Assembly (NCBI GenBank): GCA_947624435.1
Contig: CANQKE010000016.1
Span: 1 to 47,962, forward strand
DNA from: an uncultured Ruminiclostridium sp.
GTDB lineage: Bacteria; Bacillota; Clostridia; Oscillospirales; Ruminococcaceae
Direction of reading: 5' to 3'
Length of the DNA stretch: 47,962 nucleotides
A program made the position numbers and the translations under genes. Shown here piece after piece: positions 13,952-23,162 of the stretch. Positions within the stretch are counted from its first letter, which is position 1. The number at the start of each line of letters is the position of its first letter. The notes beneath the pieces are model-generated. The model was not told the DNA's origin. It ran no database searches and saw only the letters and a program-made list of their open reading frames with translations.

Positions 13952-13980
13952 AGTTTAACATATTATCAAGACGGTGTCAA
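13952..13980 (-). promoter_or_regulatory. Promoter of the DUF3842 gene
   Basis: On the minus strand TTGACA (13975-13980) and TAAACT (13952-13957) have a 17-base spacer, so transcription starts about 15 bases before repeat copy A. Confidence 0.72.
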
Positions 13981-13987
13981 CATAAAA

Positions 13988-14017
13988 ACATACGCGTCCG
14001 TTTCAGAACGCGTATGT
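13988..14017 (-). terminator. Terminator of clpB
   Basis: ACATACGCGT (13988-13997) pairs with ACGCGTATGT (14008-14017), with A-rich sequence giving a T-run on the minus strand, 13 bases past the clpB stop. Confidence 0.9.
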
Positions 14018-14029
14018 TTTTATTAATCT

Positions 14030-16630
14030 TTAATCTTTAACCGTAAGCATGTTTCCATCAAAATCCACGGTAAGAGTGGTTTGGGGAGGAATATCGTCCG
14101 CGATAAGCTTGCGTGCGATCAGCGTTTCCACCTTGCTTTGCAAAAATCTTTTGAGCGGACGCGCGCCGTAATTCGGGTCAAAGCCGCCGTCGATGATATA
14201 ATTTTTCGCAGCGTCGGTCACATCAAGCTCTATCTGCTTATCCGCAAGCCTGCTTTTCAGCTCGGCAAGCATAAGATCGACGATACCGAGAATATTCTCT
14301 TTGGTAAGCGGCTTGTAGAATACTATCTCGTCCAGACGGTTGAGAAATTCCGGACGGAACTGGCTTTTCAGCAGACTGTCCACCTGCTCGCGCGCGGTAT
14401 CGGATATTTCGCCGTTTTCGTTTATTCCCTCCAGAATATAGGGAGAACCGAGGTTTGAAGTCATTATTATTATCGTGTTCTTAAAGTCCACGGTGCGACC
14501 CTGCGAATCGGTTATCCTGCCGTCGTCCAGCACCTGGAGCAGGATGTTGAACACGTCGGGGTGTGCCTTTTCCACCTCGTCAAGAAGAATAACGGAATAC
14601 GGTTTTCTCCTTACCGCCTCGGTAAGCTGTCCGCCCTGGTCGTATCCGACGTATCCGGGAGGCGCTCCGATAAGGCGGCTGACGCTGAATTTCTCCATAT
14701 ACTCGGACATATCTATTCTGACCATGTTCTTTTCGTCGTCAAACAGCGCCTCGGCAAGTGCTTTCGCAAGCTCGGTCTTGCCTACGCCGGTAGGACCTAA
14801 GAACAAAAACGAACCTATCGGACGGTCGGGGTTGGCTATTCCCGCGCGTGAGCGAAGTATCGCCTCGCTCACCTTTTCCACCGCCTCGTCCTGACCGATA
14901 ACGCGCTTGTGCAGGATATCCTCCATGCCGAGCAGCTTTTCCCGTTCGCCCTCCATCAGCTTGGCTACCGGTATTCCCGTCCAGCGGCAGATTATCCTTG
15001 CTATCTCCTCGTCGGTGACCTTGTCACGCAGCAGAGTATGAGCTTTGGAGCTTTCCGCAATGCTTTCCTCCTGCTCCAGTTGCTTTTGCAATTGAGGCAG
15101 CTTGCCGTATTTAAGCTCCGCCGCCTTGTTAAGGTCGTATCCTCTTTCCGCCTGCGATATTAAAATGTTGGTCTGCTCTATCTCCTCGCGCAGCTTTTGC
15201 ACCTTGGAAATGGCGGATTTTTCGTTTTCCCATTTGGCTTTCATCTCGTCAAATTCCGCCCGCATTTCGGAAAGCTCTTTTTGGACCTGCTCCAGATGTT
15301 CGGCGGAAATTTTGTCCGTTTCCTTTTTAAGCGCCGCCTCTTCTATCTCGTGCTGCATTATCCTGCGGCGTATGTCGTCCAGCTCCGACGGCATGGATTC
15401 CATCTCGGTCTTTATAAGCGCGCATGCCTCGTCCACAAGGTCGATGGCTTTATCCGGCAGAAAACGGTCGGAAATATACCTGTCGGAAAGCACCGCCGCC
15501 GCGATAAGCGCGTTGTCCTGTATCTTCACGCCGTGGAAGACCTCGTACCGCTCCTTAAGCCCTCTCAATACCGAAACGGTATCCTCGACGCTCGGCTCGT
15601 CTACCGTGACCGGTTGGAAACGACGCTCCAAAGCCGCGTCTTTTTCGATATACAGCCGGTATTCGTTCAAGGTGGTCGCGCCTATGCAGTGCAGTTCTCC
15701 CCGCGCAAGCAGCGGCTTTAACAGATTGCCCGCGTCCATTGCTCCGTCGGTCTTGCCCGCGCCGACTATCGTGTGCAGCTCGTCAATGAAAAGTATTATC
15801 TCGCCGTTGGATTTTTTTATCGCCTGCAATACCGCTTTCAGTCGTTCCTCAAACTCGCCGCGGTACTTTGCGCCCGCGACCAGCGCGCCCATATCCAGCG
15901 AGAATATCCTGCGCTCTTTAAGATTTTCCGGCACGTCGCCGTGGACTATTCTCTGCGCAAGCCCCTCCGCTATCGCGGTCTTGCCGACGCCCGGCTCACC
16001 TATAAGCACCGGATTGTTTTTAGTTTTGCGGGAAAGTATGCGGATAACGTTCCTTATCTCCGAGTCCCTGCCTATCACCGGATCCAGCTTGTTCTGCCGC
16101 GCAAGGTCGGTAAGCTCCTGCCCGTACTTTTTCAGCACGTCGTAGGTCTCCTCCGGATTTTGGCCTGTCACCCTCACGTCGCCGCGCACCTGCTCTAAAG
16201 CTTTGAGAAAATCGCTCTCGGTTATGCCGAGCTCCCTAAAAATCGAGCTAAGCGCGGAATTAGGCTTTTGCAGCAATCCTAAAAACAGATGCTCCACCGA
16301 GATGTACTCGTCGCCCATCTTGCCCGCCTGCTGTTCCGCTGCGGTAAGCGCTTTGTCCAGCTCCTGCGAGATGTAGACTTTATCCGGCTCGCGTCCCGAA
16401 CCGGTGACTTTCGACAATGCCGAAACGCTTTGCCCCGCGGCGCTTTTAAGTGCGTTTGCATCGACCTCCATTTTCTTCATTAATTGCGGTATAAGTCCCT
16501 CTTCATCGTCCAGCAGGGAATAAAGCAGGTGCTGTTGGTCGATGTTCATGTTCTGATATTCCACCGCCATATTCTGCGCTCTTTCCACCGCCTCGATGGA
16601 TTTTTGAGTAAGTTTGTTTGTGCTTAACAT
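14030..16630 (-). CDS. clpB: ClpB, ATP-dependent disaggregase
   Basis: An 866-residue AAA+ chaperone that pulls proteins out of aggregates together with DnaK. It has the N-terminal Clp repeat domain (1-150), the first ATPase domain with Walker A GEPGVGKT at 211-218, the long coiled-coil M domain (about 410-530) that distinguishes ClpB from ClpC, and the second ATPase domain with GPTGVGKT near 610. Length is normal. The start follows AAAGGATGATGTTGT. It lies 30 bases after the ribbon-helix-helix gene and has no promoter of its own, so the two are probably cotranscribed. No CIRCE element is visible. Confidence 0.97.
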   Translation of the reverse strand: MLSTNKLTQKSIEAVERAQNMAVEYQNMNIDQQHLLYSLLDDEEGLIPQLMKKMEVDANALKSAAGQSVSALSKVTGSGREPDKVYISQELDKALTAAEQQAGKMGDEYISVEHLFLGLLQKPNSALSSIFRELGITESDFLKALEQVRGDVRVTGQNPEETYDVLKKYGQELTDLARQNKLDPVIGRDSEIRNVIRILSRKTKNNPVLIGEPGVGKTAIAEGLAQRIVHGDVPENLKERRIFSLDMGALVAGAKYRGEFEERLKAVLQAIKKSNGEIILFIDELHTIVGAGKTDGAMDAGNLLKPLLARGELHCIGATTLNEYRLYIEKDAALERRFQPVTVDEPSVEDTVSVLRGLKERYEVFHGVKIQDNALIAAAVLSDRYISDRFLPDKAIDLVDEACALIKTEMESMPSELDDIRRRIMQHEIEEAALKKETDKISAEHLEQVQKELSEMRAEFDEMKAKWENEKSAISKVQKLREEIEQTNILISQAERGYDLNKAAELKYGKLPQLQKQLEQEESIAESSKAHTLLRDKVTDEEIARIICRWTGIPVAKLMEGEREKLLGMEDILHKRVIGQDEAVEKVSEAILRSRAGIANPDRPIGSFLFLGPTGVGKTELAKALAEALFDDEKNMVRIDMSEYMEKFSVSRLIGAPPGYVGYDQGGQLTEAVRRKPYSVILLDEVEKAHPDVFNILLQVLDDGRITDSQGRTVDFKNTIIIMTSNLGSPYILEGINENGEISDTAREQVDSLLKSQFRPEFLNRLDEIVFYKPLTKENILGIVDLMLAELKSRLADKQIELDVTDAAKNYIIDGGFDPNYGARPLKRFLQSKVETLIARKLIADDIPPQTTLTVDFDGNMLTVKD

Positions 16631-16660
16631 ACAACATCATCCTTTCTTTATATACAGTTC

Positions 16661-17317
16661 TTAAACTAAAATATCGGCAGTTCTTATCCTGTTTCGATAA
16701 TCCGCGTCGATAAGCGCGGCGGCGTGTACCTCGTCTTCCGCGTTGTCAAAAAAAGTCTTTATCTGACGGTCGATAAACCCCACATAATCGGCTATCGCCC
16801 TTGCCGCGTCCTCCGCGTTTATCTTTCGTCCGTCGTGTGTAACGGGGGAGTGCAAAGTTCTTGTAAAGCGCCCGTCCTCCAGCGTATATTTTACGTTGAT
16901 ATTCTCCGGAAGATATTTTGCCTCGGCAGCGGCAAAAATACGCCAGAACCGCTCTGTCAGCATGGACAGCACCGCGTTTTGCGTGCGAAAGCTCACCCTG
17001 AGCCTGCCGAGCGTGTCCTCCTGCGGCAGGATATCCACCGCGTACCTTATCGTCGGTTTGTATTTATAGCTTAGCGGGCTTTTTATCAACAGCGCGCCGT
17101 CGCTCGCCGGTTGTAAGCGGAATATATCCTCGTCAAAAAATCTGCCTATCGCGTCGGTTATGCTGCGCATGACGGTCTCCGGCGTCTGCACCGACAGCCT
17201 TTCCGCTAATATCCTGTCTATAAGCCCGGAACGGCTGGTGTTCATCTTATATGCAAGCGCGTCCACCGCGCGGACTATATCGTCGCTGAGTACAAGACTG
17301 TATACGCTTTTGCTCAT
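16661..17317 (-). CDS. Ribbon-helix-helix protein upstream of clpB
   Basis: A 218-residue protein. Residues about 3-42 fit a CopG/Arc-type ribbon-helix-helix: a short strand YSLVLSDD, then IVRAVDALAYKMNTSRSGLIDRILAERL. The rest (INVKYTLEDGRFTRTLHSP, RAIADYVGFIDRQIKTFF) is an unrecognised, probably cytosolic domain. ATG 17317 is used; the longer frame is encoded by repeat copy B. It is first in an operon with clpB, and the promoter carries an inverted repeat over its -10 box. A natural idea is that this protein represses its own operon, making it a heat-stress regulator; that is inference. Confidence 0.75.
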   Translation of the reverse strand: MSKSVYSLVLSDDIVRAVDALAYKMNTSRSGLIDRILAERLSVQTPETVMRSITDAIGRFFDEDIFRLQPASDGALLIKSPLSYKYKPTIRYAVDILPQEDTLGRLRVSFRTQNAVLSMLTERFWRIFAAAEAKYLPENINVKYTLEDGRFTRTLHSPVTHDGRKINAEDAARAIADYVGFIDRQIKTFFDNAEDEVHAAALIDADYRNRIRTADILV

Positions 17318-17327
17318 TTTTAATACC

Positions 17328-17447
17328 GTGCTTGCAAAGCAAGCACCTCTCCTTTCAAGTTTTGTGCGGTTTTGCAAAGCAAAATTGCTGACCGTACTCG
17401 GCAAAGCGCAAAACGCAAAGTCTGGAAATTTTATTTTTTCGGACTTT
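17328..17447 (-). repeat. Structured leader repeat, copy B
   Basis: Same plan as copy A: a 5' hairpin (17442-17447 with 17417-17422, imperfect above), an outer stem (17406-17414 with 17359-17367, one mismatch), inner hairpins (17398-17404 with 17385-17391; 17379-17384 with 17370-17375), a Shine-Dalgarno sequence (17347-17355) and a hairpin GTGCTTGC/GCAAGCAC (17328-17335 with 17339-17346) ten bases before the start codon. Confidence 0.88.
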
Positions 17448-17484
17448 ATCCTCTTCTAATGTGGCTTATGTGGCTTACTTTTTA

Positions 17485-17525
17485 TGCTACAGCTATATTG
17501 TAGCACGTTTTTATTAACTTGTCAA
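17485..17525 (-). promoter_or_regulatory. Promoter of the RHH-clpB operon with overlapping inverted repeat
   Basis: On the minus strand TTGACA (17520-17525) and TACAAT (17497-17502) have a 17-base spacer. A perfect inverted repeat TGCTACA-N7-TGTAGCA (17485-17505) covers the -10 box and start point, as an operator would. Just downstream the 9-base unit ATGTGGCTT is repeated in tandem (17459-17476). Confidence 0.75.
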
Positions 17526-17627
17526 TAGATTTATATAAATTTCTTTACGAATTATTAAAATTTTTTCAAAGTTTTCCCTCTTTCTCATTATTATTAAAAA
17601 AATCCCGAGTTTTTTATAAAAAACCTA

Positions 17628-17656
17628 TTGATATTCCTAGCGAAAAGGTATATAAT
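17628..17656 (+). promoter_or_regulatory. Promoter of iscS-iscU
   Basis: TTGATA (17628-17633) and TATAAT (17651-17656) have a 17-base spacer, about 70 bases before the TTG start codon. Confidence 0.75.
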
Positions 17657-17728
17657 AAAAAGCGGACTAAATCAGTTCAGTTTTACACCCGCGATTTAAT
17701 ACGGGCAGGAAGAAAGGAATGACGGAAT

Positions 17729-18925
17729 TTGCCGGAAACAAAGATATATCTGGACAACGCCGCTACTACAAAGATAAGCGACAGCGTACTTAACGCCATG
17801 CTTCCGTGGCTGAAAGAGGGTTACGGCAACCCCTCCTCGATATACACGCTCGGCAGACAGGCGGCGGTGGCGCTGAATACCGCGCGCAGTCAGGTCGCAA
17901 AGGCGCTGGGCTGCGACGATAACGAGGTGTATTTTACCAGCTGCGGCAGCGAGAGCGACAACTGGGCTTTGATAAGCACCGCTAAAATGATGGCGGCTAA
18001 GGGCAAAAAGCACATAATCTCCAGCGCGTTTGAACATCATGCGATACTGCACACGCTTCAGGCGCTGGAAAAAGAGGGCTTTGAGGTAACTTACCTGCCG
18101 GTTTACGAAAACGGCATAGTAAAGGCTAAGGACGTTGCCGCCGCGATAAGAGAGGATACCGCGCTGGTAACTATCATGTACGCGAACAACGAGATAGGAA
18201 CTATCCAGCCGATACCGGAGATAGGCGAGGTCTGCAAGAGCAGGGGAGTTATCTTCCACACCGATGCGGTGCAGGCCATCGGCAATGTTCATATCAACGT
18301 AAAAGAACAGAATATAGACATGCTGTCGCTGAGCGGACATAAAATACACGCGCAAAAGGGCGTGGGCGTGCTTTACGTCAATAAGAAGTACCGCCTTGCG
18401 CCGTACTTAAACGGCGGAGCGCAGGAGCGCGGCAGACGTGCCGGCACCGAAAATATCCCCGCTATAGTGGGGCTCGGCGTGGCTATCACCGAGGCGGTCG
18501 CGGGTATCGACGCTAAAAACGCAAAGCTTAAAAAATTTCAGGACAGGATAATTTCCGAGGTCATGAAGATCGACCGCGTCCATCTTAACGGCGACCGTGA
18601 AAAGCGTCTTGCCGGAAATCTGAACTTCTCCTTTGAGGGAGTGGAGGGCGAAAGCCTGCTGTTACAGCTGGATCTTCAGGGAATAGCCGCATCCAGCGGT
18701 TCAGCCTGCACCTCCGGTTCGCTCGACCCGTCGCATGTGCTGCTTGCGATAGGACTGCCGCATGAAGTGGCGCACGGCTCTCTTAGAATATCCATGTCGG
18801 AATATACCACCGAGCAGGAGATAGACCGCCTGCTTGAGGTGCTGCCGGTCATAATAGAGCGGCTGCGCGGTATGTCGCCGCTGTGGGAGCATATTATTAA
18901 AGGTGAAACATTTGTAATAAAATAA
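17729..18925 (+). CDS. iscS: Cysteine desulfurase (IscS/NifS type)
   Basis: A 398-residue PLP enzyme that removes sulfur from cysteine for iron-sulfur cluster assembly. The Schiff-base lysine is K205 in [10 protein letters not shown], the catalytic cysteine is C327 in SSGSACTSG, and the start [10 protein letters not shown] is typical. The start codon is TTG 17729, with GAAAGGA 11 bases upstream; the nearby ATG at 17718 is in another frame. It is followed 16 bases later by iscU. No IscR-type regulator gene is adjacent. It could also serve tRNA thiolation. Confidence 0.95.
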   Translation: MPETKIYLDNAATTKISDSVLNAMLPWLKEGYGNPSSIYTLGRQAAVALNTARSQVAKALGCDDNEVYFTSCGSESDNWALISTAKMMAAKGKKHIISSAFEHHAILHTLQALEKEGFEVTYLPVYENGIVKAKDVAAAIREDTALVTIMYANNEIGTIQPIPEIGEVCKSRGVIFHTDAVQAIGNVHINVKEQNIDMLSLSGHKIHAQKGVGVLYVNKKYRLAPYLNGGAQERGRRAGTENIPAIVGLGVAITEAVAGIDAKNAKLKKFQDRIISEVMKIDRVHLNGDREKRLAGNLNFSFEGVEGESLLLQLDLQGIAASSGSACTSGSLDPSHVLLAIGLPHEVAHGSLRISMSEYTTEQEIDRLLEVLPVIIERLRGMSPLWEHIIKGETFVIK

Positions 18926-18941
18926 GAAAGGAAGCTGCAAT

Positions 18942-19373
18942 ATGATCTACTCTGAAAAGGTAATGGACCATTTCGCCAATCCGAGGAATATCGGCGAGAT
19001 AGAGGACGCTAACGGCGTCGGCGAGGTGGGCAACGCAAAGTGCGGAGATATAATGAAGATGTATCTGAAAATCGAGGGCGGCGTTATACAGGACGTCAAG
19101 TTCAAAACTTTCGGGTGCGGCGCGGCGATAGCTACCAGCTCCATCGCCACCGAAATGATAAAGGGCAAGCCCATCGACGAGGCGCTGAAGCTGACTAACA
19201 AGGCGGTAGTCGAGGCGCTGGACGGACTTCCTCCGGCAAAGCTGCACTGTTCGGTGCTGGCAGAACAGGCGGTAAAAAGCGCGGTAGCCGATTATTACAC
19301 CAGGCAGGGAATAGACCCCACCCCCATCGTCGGCAAGCTGGAGGAACACTGCGACACCTGCTGCGAGGTTTGA
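18942..19373 (+). CDS. iscU: Iron-sulfur scaffold protein (IscU/NifU N-terminal type)
   Basis: A 143-residue scaffold on which IscS builds clusters. Ligand cysteines are C34 (NAKCGD), C59 (FGCGAA) and C103 (LHCSVL). An additional C-terminal CDTCCEV tail, common in clostridial forms, adds three cysteines and replaces the usual end. ATG 18942 follows AAAGGAAG. Cotranscribed with iscS and ended by the hairpin at 19401-19430. Confidence 0.95.
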   Translation: MIYSEKVMDHFANPRNIGEIEDANGVGEVGNAKCGDIMKMYLKIEGGVIQDVKFKTFGCGAAIATSSIATEMIKGKPIDEALKLTNKAVVEALDGLPPAKLHCSVLAEQAVKSAVADYYTRQGIDPTPIVGKLEEHCDTCCEV

Positions 19374-19400
19374 TCCTTATCGTATGATATTTTAACAAAA

Positions 19401-19430
19401 AAAGCGATCGATATCCGCGTCGATCGCTTT
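19401..19430 (+). terminator. Terminator of iscS-iscU
   Basis: AAAGCGATCGA (19401-19411) pairs with TCGATCGCTTT (19420-19430), followed by more T. Confidence 0.92.
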
Positions 19431-19472
19431 TTTAATTCATGCAAACTGTGGGCATATCGTGTTCGGTCAATG

Positions 19473-19501
19473 TTGACATAAGTGATTTTTTATGATAAAA
19501 T
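19473..19501 (+). promoter_or_regulatory. Promoter of the ECF sigma gene
   Basis: TTGACA (19473-19478) and TAAAAT (19496-19501) have a 17-base spacer, a housekeeping-type promoter. No second, ECF-type promoter could be identified by eye. Confidence 0.65.
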
Positions 19502-19539
19502 AAGATAGAAAATTTATTATATTGTAAAGGAATGTTCGC

Positions 19540-20067
19540 ATGCTTTGTGAAGTTCTGGGTATGGTCGAATCTCTTGAACAGAGAGAAGTCATTGAGGAAA
19601 TATACCGCAGATATGAGCAGATACTGTTCAGAAAGGCCGTTATCCTGCTGAGAAACGAACGCGACGCCGAGGACGTTGTACAAGACGCCTTCGCGTGGCT
19701 GATAGAGCATTATGATAAAGTAAATATCAATTCCTACCCTCAAATATACGCGCTGATGTCAGAGGTGATAGAGCATAAGTGCATAGATAAGATACGCCGC
19801 AAAAAGCACGAAACGGATTACATAGAAAACACTGCGAAGAATAACGAGTTTTCGGTGCTGGACGATCTTACCGATGTAGAGGTCCGGGAGTTTATGAACT
19901 TGCTGCCCGACAGTATTATGTATGTAGTCGCGCTTAAATACGCCGGCAATTTCAGCGCAAGGGAAATAGCCGGCTATCTCGGAATATCCGAAAGGACGGT
20001 ATTTAACCGTATAGCAAAGGCAAAAAAGATGCTTAAGAAATACTATGATGATGATAAAAATGACTGA
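19540..20067 (+). CDS. ECF-type RNA polymerase sigma factor
   Basis: A 175-residue sigma-70 family protein with only regions 2 and 4. Region 2 is around RRYEQILFRKAVILLRNE and DAEDVVQDAFAWLIEH; region 4 is LPDSIMYVVALKY followed by the helix-turn-helix SAREIAGYLGISERTVFNR. ATG 19540 follows AAAGGAA. Its end overlaps the next gene, which encodes a single-pass membrane protein, the standard arrangement for a sigma factor and its anti-sigma. The signal it answers is not visible from sequence. Confidence 0.88.
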   Translation: MLCEVLGMVESLEQREVIEEIYRRYEQILFRKAVILLRNERDAEDVVQDAFAWLIEHYDKVNINSYPQIYALMSEVIEHKCIDKIRRKKHETDYIENTAKNNEFSVLDDLTDVEVREFMNLLPDSIMYVVALKYAGNFSAREIAGYLGISERTVFNRIAKAKKMLKKYYDDDKND

Positions 20068-20890
20068 TAACGATACCGAAAACATGATAAGAAACCGCGG
20101 GATGTTTCTTGACCGCATTATCGACAGCGATATTTGGGAAGAACACCGGTTCTCGCTAAGCTACCGGCTCAGGAAAAGAAAGCTGCTGAGACGCTGGAAA
20201 AAGCTGTACGGCTCGGAATGTTCCTGCGCGTCGGCCGATTCTTTTTCCGGCGGTCATAAAATGCGTTTACATAAACGGCTGCAATTGGTTTTGATAATTA
20301 TAATATTATCCTCTGTATCGATTGTGGCGATGACCGGATTTGCCTCCCGCAGGTTTAACGCTTACGGTCTGCTGGTGGACGATACCGGCGATAAAGTGGC
20401 GGTAACATACGAAAACGCCGCATATTCCTTTCCCGAATATTATTCCGAGCCGGATAACGTTATCTATGACGACGCTCTTTACATTCCCGGTAAGACCCGT
20501 TACGACATCGTTAAGATACCCGACGCCGATAAAGCGCACTATGAAAGCGATCTGTACGTTCGTCAGGATAAATATTACGACGATATTTTCGACGCCCGCT
20601 ATAAAAGTATAGATACCGAAAATAAGTATTTCGGCTTTTTCCAAAGAAACAAGGATCACCCCGGAATGTTATATTTCGCTAATGATCACGCTGCTGTCCG
20701 CCCGCATGAGATAAAGGTCGGAGATTACGGCGGTATGTATTATCATTCCGACTTGCCGGAAGAAGATTTTAAGGTAAACGATACATATGTGCTTGTAGCA
20801 GGCGATTATGTTATGGTTTTTGAATTTTACGGATTTACCGATACAGCGGAAGAGGAGGAGATAATTCTCAACGTCCGCTTTGGAGAATGA
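20060..20890 (+). CDS. Single-pass membrane protein, candidate anti-sigma factor
   Basis: A protein of 276 residues from ATG 20060, or 281 from ATG 20045; either start overlaps the sigma gene. The N-terminal 75 residues are basic and cytosolic (RLRKRKLLRRWKKLYG), with Cys residues in SECSCAS. One membrane segment follows (LVLIIIILSSVSIVAMTGF), then a Tyr/Asp-rich outer domain of about 180 residues. There is no classic HxxxCxxC zinc anti-sigma motif, so its anti-sigma role rests on gene order and topology. The outer domain is not recognised and may sense the signal. Confidence 0.7.
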   Translation: MTDNDTENMIRNRGMFLDRIIDSDIWEEHRFSLSYRLRKRKLLRRWKKLYGSECSCASADSFSGGHKMRLHKRLQLVLIIIILSSVSIVAMTGFASRRFNAYGLLVDDTGDKVAVTYENAAYSFPEYYSEPDNVIYDDALYIPGKTRYDIVKIPDADKAHYESDLYVRQDKYYDDIFDARYKSIDTENKYFGFFQRNKDHPGMLYFANDHAAVRPHEIKVGDYGGMYYHSDLPEEDFKVNDTYVLVAGDYVMVFEFYGFTDTAEEEEIILNVRFGE

Positions 20891-20928
20891 TAAAAAGCCC
20901 GAAACTAAAAGCAATAATACGAATAAAA

Positions 20929-20959
20929 CCTCCCGTCCGGCGTATGCACAGACGGGAGG
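20929..20959 (-). terminator. Terminator of the gpx-ohrR operon
   Basis: CCTCCCGTC (20929-20937) pairs with GACGGGAGG (20951-20959); the minus strand continues TTTTATTC. It lies five bases past the ohrR stop. Confidence 0.85.
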
Positions 20960-20963
20960 CTGT

Positions 20964-21404
20964 TCATTTATCGTTGAGCTTTCCTAAAAGTTCGTACAGT
21001 ATCTCATAGAGTATCTGCGCTTTTTCCGGCTTTATGTCCACACAGGAGGCGAGGCGCTGCGGCACGGAGAGCGCCTTTTCGCGCAAGGCAGTTCCTGCGT
21101 CGGTTATGGAAACGATAAGGTCGCGCTCGTCCTTGGCCGAGCGGCGTCTTGCTATATATCCCTTTTCCTCTAACCTTTTGAGCAGCGGCGTCAGCGTGCC
21201 GGAATCGAGATACAGGTATTTGCCGACTTCTTTTACCCTCAGTTCTTTATGCTCCCACATTACCATCATGGTAATGTATTGAGTATAGGTAAGATCGAGC
21301 TCGTCAAGGTACGGCTTATACGCTTTCACTATCTCTTTCGCACAGGCATAGAGGGGAAAGCATATCTGATTTTCCAGCTTTAACGGGTCAAATTGAGCCG
21401 CCAT
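20964..21404 (-). CDS. ohrR: OhrR-type MarR family regulator
   Basis: A 146-residue redox-sensing repressor. The N-terminal LENQICFPLYACAKEI closely matches OhrR, with the peroxide-sensing cysteine at residue 15, as in B. subtilis OhrR. The winged helix spans about 45-105 (KYLYLDSGTLTPLLKRLEEKGYIARRRSAKDER). Start at 21404 after AAAGGAGAAGC; the longer frame overlaps the previous gene. It is the last gene of the operon it probably controls, one base after the flavodoxin-like gene. Confidence 0.9.
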   Translation of the reverse strand: MAAQFDPLKLENQICFPLYACAKEIVKAYKPYLDELDLTYTQYITMMVMWEHKELRVKEVGKYLYLDSGTLTPLLKRLEEKGYIARRRSAKDERDLIVSITDAGTALREKALSVPQRLASCVDIKPEKAQILYEILYELLGKLNDK

Positions 21405-21405
21405 T

Positions 21406-21822
21406 TTATGCTTCTCCTTTAGATATTTTCTTTGCAAAATCAGCGGCGGCGGCAAGGTCGCTCTCGTTCGGTCTGCCTTTGTGCAGCACTCCGAAAGCGC
21501 CGCGGCAGTAAAATTCTTCCTTTGCCACGGGGATATTCTTTTCCGTAAGCAGCTTTTCCGCGTATTTTTTGGTAGACTTTATAACGGCGGAGGTGCTGAA
21601 ATTCACGACCTTGCCCACGGAAACATTGATACCGTTTATGAACTTTTTGACCTCGTCGTCCACATCGAAACCGTAAGGCGCGCTGCCGAGGAATAAAATA
21701 TCCACATCTGAGCCAAGCGGTTCCGACACCGTTCCAGCTTCAACGCCGACGACTTTCGCAATAGCCTCGGCTATTTTTTTAGTGTTGCCGCCTCTTGAAT
21801 AATAACGTACTGCGATATTCAT
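21406..21822 (-). CDS. Flavodoxin-like protein
   Basis: A 138-residue FMN-binding-type protein opening MNIAVRYYSRGGNTKKIAEAIA; the RGGNTKK loop is the phosphate-binding site. Then follow DILFLGSAPYGFDVDD and a C-terminal CRGAFGVLHKGRPNESD. Start at 21822, since the upstream 15 residues overlap the previous gene. It is the fourth of five genes in the peroxide-response operon and probably an electron carrier or quinone reductase-like protein. Confidence 0.82.
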   Translation of the reverse strand: MNIAVRYYSRGGNTKKIAEAIAKVVGVEAGTVSEPLGSDVDILFLGSAPYGFDVDDEVKKFINGINVSVGKVVNFSTSAVIKSTKKYAEKLLTEKNIPVAKEEFYCRGAFGVLHKGRPNESDLAAAADFAKKISKGEA

Positions 21823-21833
21823 TTTACTTTCCC

Positions 21834-22316
21834 TCACAGTCCGAGCGACGCGATCCACTTTTTCCATGCGTCGCTGTTTTGTTTGCCGTGTATAACGATA
21901 CCCTCTTCCACCGTTACTTTATCGTTCAGACTGTTTTTAAGATCGGACAGCGAATGTTCAAACCCGCTGCTGCCGGACGTTGCAAAAAGGATTATCCTTT
22001 TTCCCGTGAAATCATAGCTTTCAAGGAAGGTGTTGATTATCGTCGGCGCGGTATACCACCAGATAGGAAAGCCTAGAAAGATAACGTCACTTTGTGCAAC
22101 CGGCGCGTTTTTGTCCGCTGTTTTCGGGCGGGAGGACTTGTCTTTCATCTCAACGGAGCTGCGGGAATTTTGATCCTGCCAGTTTAAGTCCGCCTGCGTG
22201 TATGGTACTTCCGGGCGAATCTCATAAAGCTTAGCGCCCGTAATTTCCGCTATCTTCTTTGCCGCGTCGGCGGTCACGCCGCTTGCACTGAAATAAGCTA
22301 CTAACGATTTACTCAT
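21834..22316 (-). CDS. Flavodoxin (Flavodoxin_4 type)
   Basis: A 160-residue flavodoxin with MSKSLVAYFSASGVTADAA at the N-terminus, VIFLGFPIWWYTAPTIINTF in the middle and RIILFATSGSSGFEHS near the end, all typical FMN-binding parts. The WKKW near the C-terminus is usual in this family. It is the third gene of the operon, 18 bases after the TSCPD gene and 11 before the next flavodoxin-like gene. Possible job: supplying electrons to peroxide or quinone reduction. Confidence 0.9.
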   Translation of the reverse strand: MSKSLVAYFSASGVTADAAKKIAEITGAKLYEIRPEVPYTQADLNWQDQNSRSSVEMKDKSSRPKTADKNAPVAQSDVIFLGFPIWWYTAPTIINTFLESYDFTGKRIILFATSGSSGFEHSLSDLKNSLNDKVTVEEGIVIHGKQNSDAWKKWIASLGL

Positions 22317-22334
22317 TTTTTCTACCTCCTAAAT

Positions 22335-22601
22335 TTAAGATGCTTGTTGTTCGGCTTCGTATGCTGCCTGTACCGCTTTTGCCAGCTGGTCGGCGCAGGA
22401 AGTCGGTCTGCGCCCGCAAAGAACGCCGGATAATTTTCCCGCTATCTGTTCCACTGTCCAGCCCTCTATAAGCAGGGGAATGGCTTTCAGGTTTCCGTTG
22501 CAGCCGCCCATGAAACTAACGTTGTGTACCACGTCCCCGTCCAGATCCAGACTGATAAGCTGGGAGCAGGTATTCTCGGTCTTATAGTCATAGTGGAACA
22601 T
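22335..22601 (-). CDS. TSCPD domain protein (TIGR03905-like)
   Basis: An 88-residue protein with the TSCPD signature PTSCADQLAKAV near the C-terminus and a central FMGGCNGNLKAIPLLIEG. It has four cysteines, probably a metal or redox site; related domains occur at the end of vitamin-B12-dependent ribonucleotide reductase. It starts at 22601, sharing one base with the stop codon of gpx, so translation is coupled. Exact function unknown. Confidence 0.85.
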   Translation of the reverse strand: MFHYDYKTENTCSQLISLDLDGDVVHNVSFMGGCNGNLKAIPLLIEGWTVEQIAGKLSGVLCGRRPTSCADQLAKAVQAAYEAEQQAS

Positions 22602-23140
22602 TACAGCACCTCCTCCACCTTTGCCTTTACCTTGTCAAGCGATTCGGTCGGTTCAAAACGTGCGGCGATCTCACCGTTCCTGTCTATAAGGAATTTCGTG
22701 AAATTCCACTTGATATTGCCGTTGTTTTTGTAGTCCTTGTCCATCTTCTTGACGATCGGCTTTAGGATAATGCCCATCGGACCGGAAAAGCCCGCAAACG
22801 TTGTGTTTTCGGTAAGGTACTTGTAGAGCGGGATAGCGTTTTCGCCGTTTACGTCTATTTTGGCAAACTGCGGAAAGGTTATTCCATACCGACCGGTGCA
22901 GAAGCTGTGTATCTCCTCATCACTGCCCGGCGCTTGCTCCCCGAATTGATTGCAAGGGAAATCCAGTATTTCCAGCCCGTCTTTTTGATGAAGCTCGTAC
23001 AGGTCTTGAAGCTCGTCATACTGCGGCGTAAATCCGCAGCCGGTCGCCGTGTTCACGATAAGGAGAACCTTACCCTTGTAATCGGAAAGTGCCACCTCGC
23101 TTCCGTCCTGCGCTTTGATCTTGAAATCATAGATACTCAT
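22601..23140 (-). CDS. gpx: Glutathione peroxidase family peroxidase, cysteine type
   Basis: A 179-residue thiol peroxidase. The catalytic residue is cysteine C35 in NTATGCGFTPQ instead of selenocysteine; DFPCNQFGEQAPGS and IKWNFTKFLID supply the conserved Gln, Trp and Asn. Bacterial enzymes of this type usually take electrons from thioredoxin rather than glutathione. Start at 23140 after ATGGAGGCG; the longer frame runs over the operator. First gene of the operon, behind a consensus promoter and an OhrR-like palindrome. Confidence 0.94.
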   Translation of the reverse strand: MSIYDFKIKAQDGSEVALSDYKGKVLLIVNTATGCGFTPQYDELQDLYELHQKDGLEILDFPCNQFGEQAPGSDEEIHSFCTGRYGITFPQFAKIDVNGENAIPLYKYLTENTTFAGFSGPMGIILKPIVKKMDKDYKNNGNIKWNFTKFLIDRNGEIAARFEPTESLDKVKAKVEEVL

Positions 23141-23162
23141 GTTATCGCCTCCATTTAATTTT

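Noticed and set aside
15102-16145. A 347-codon open frame opposite clpB
   Set aside because: Serine-rich antisense shadow of a strongly conserved gene; no plausible start site.
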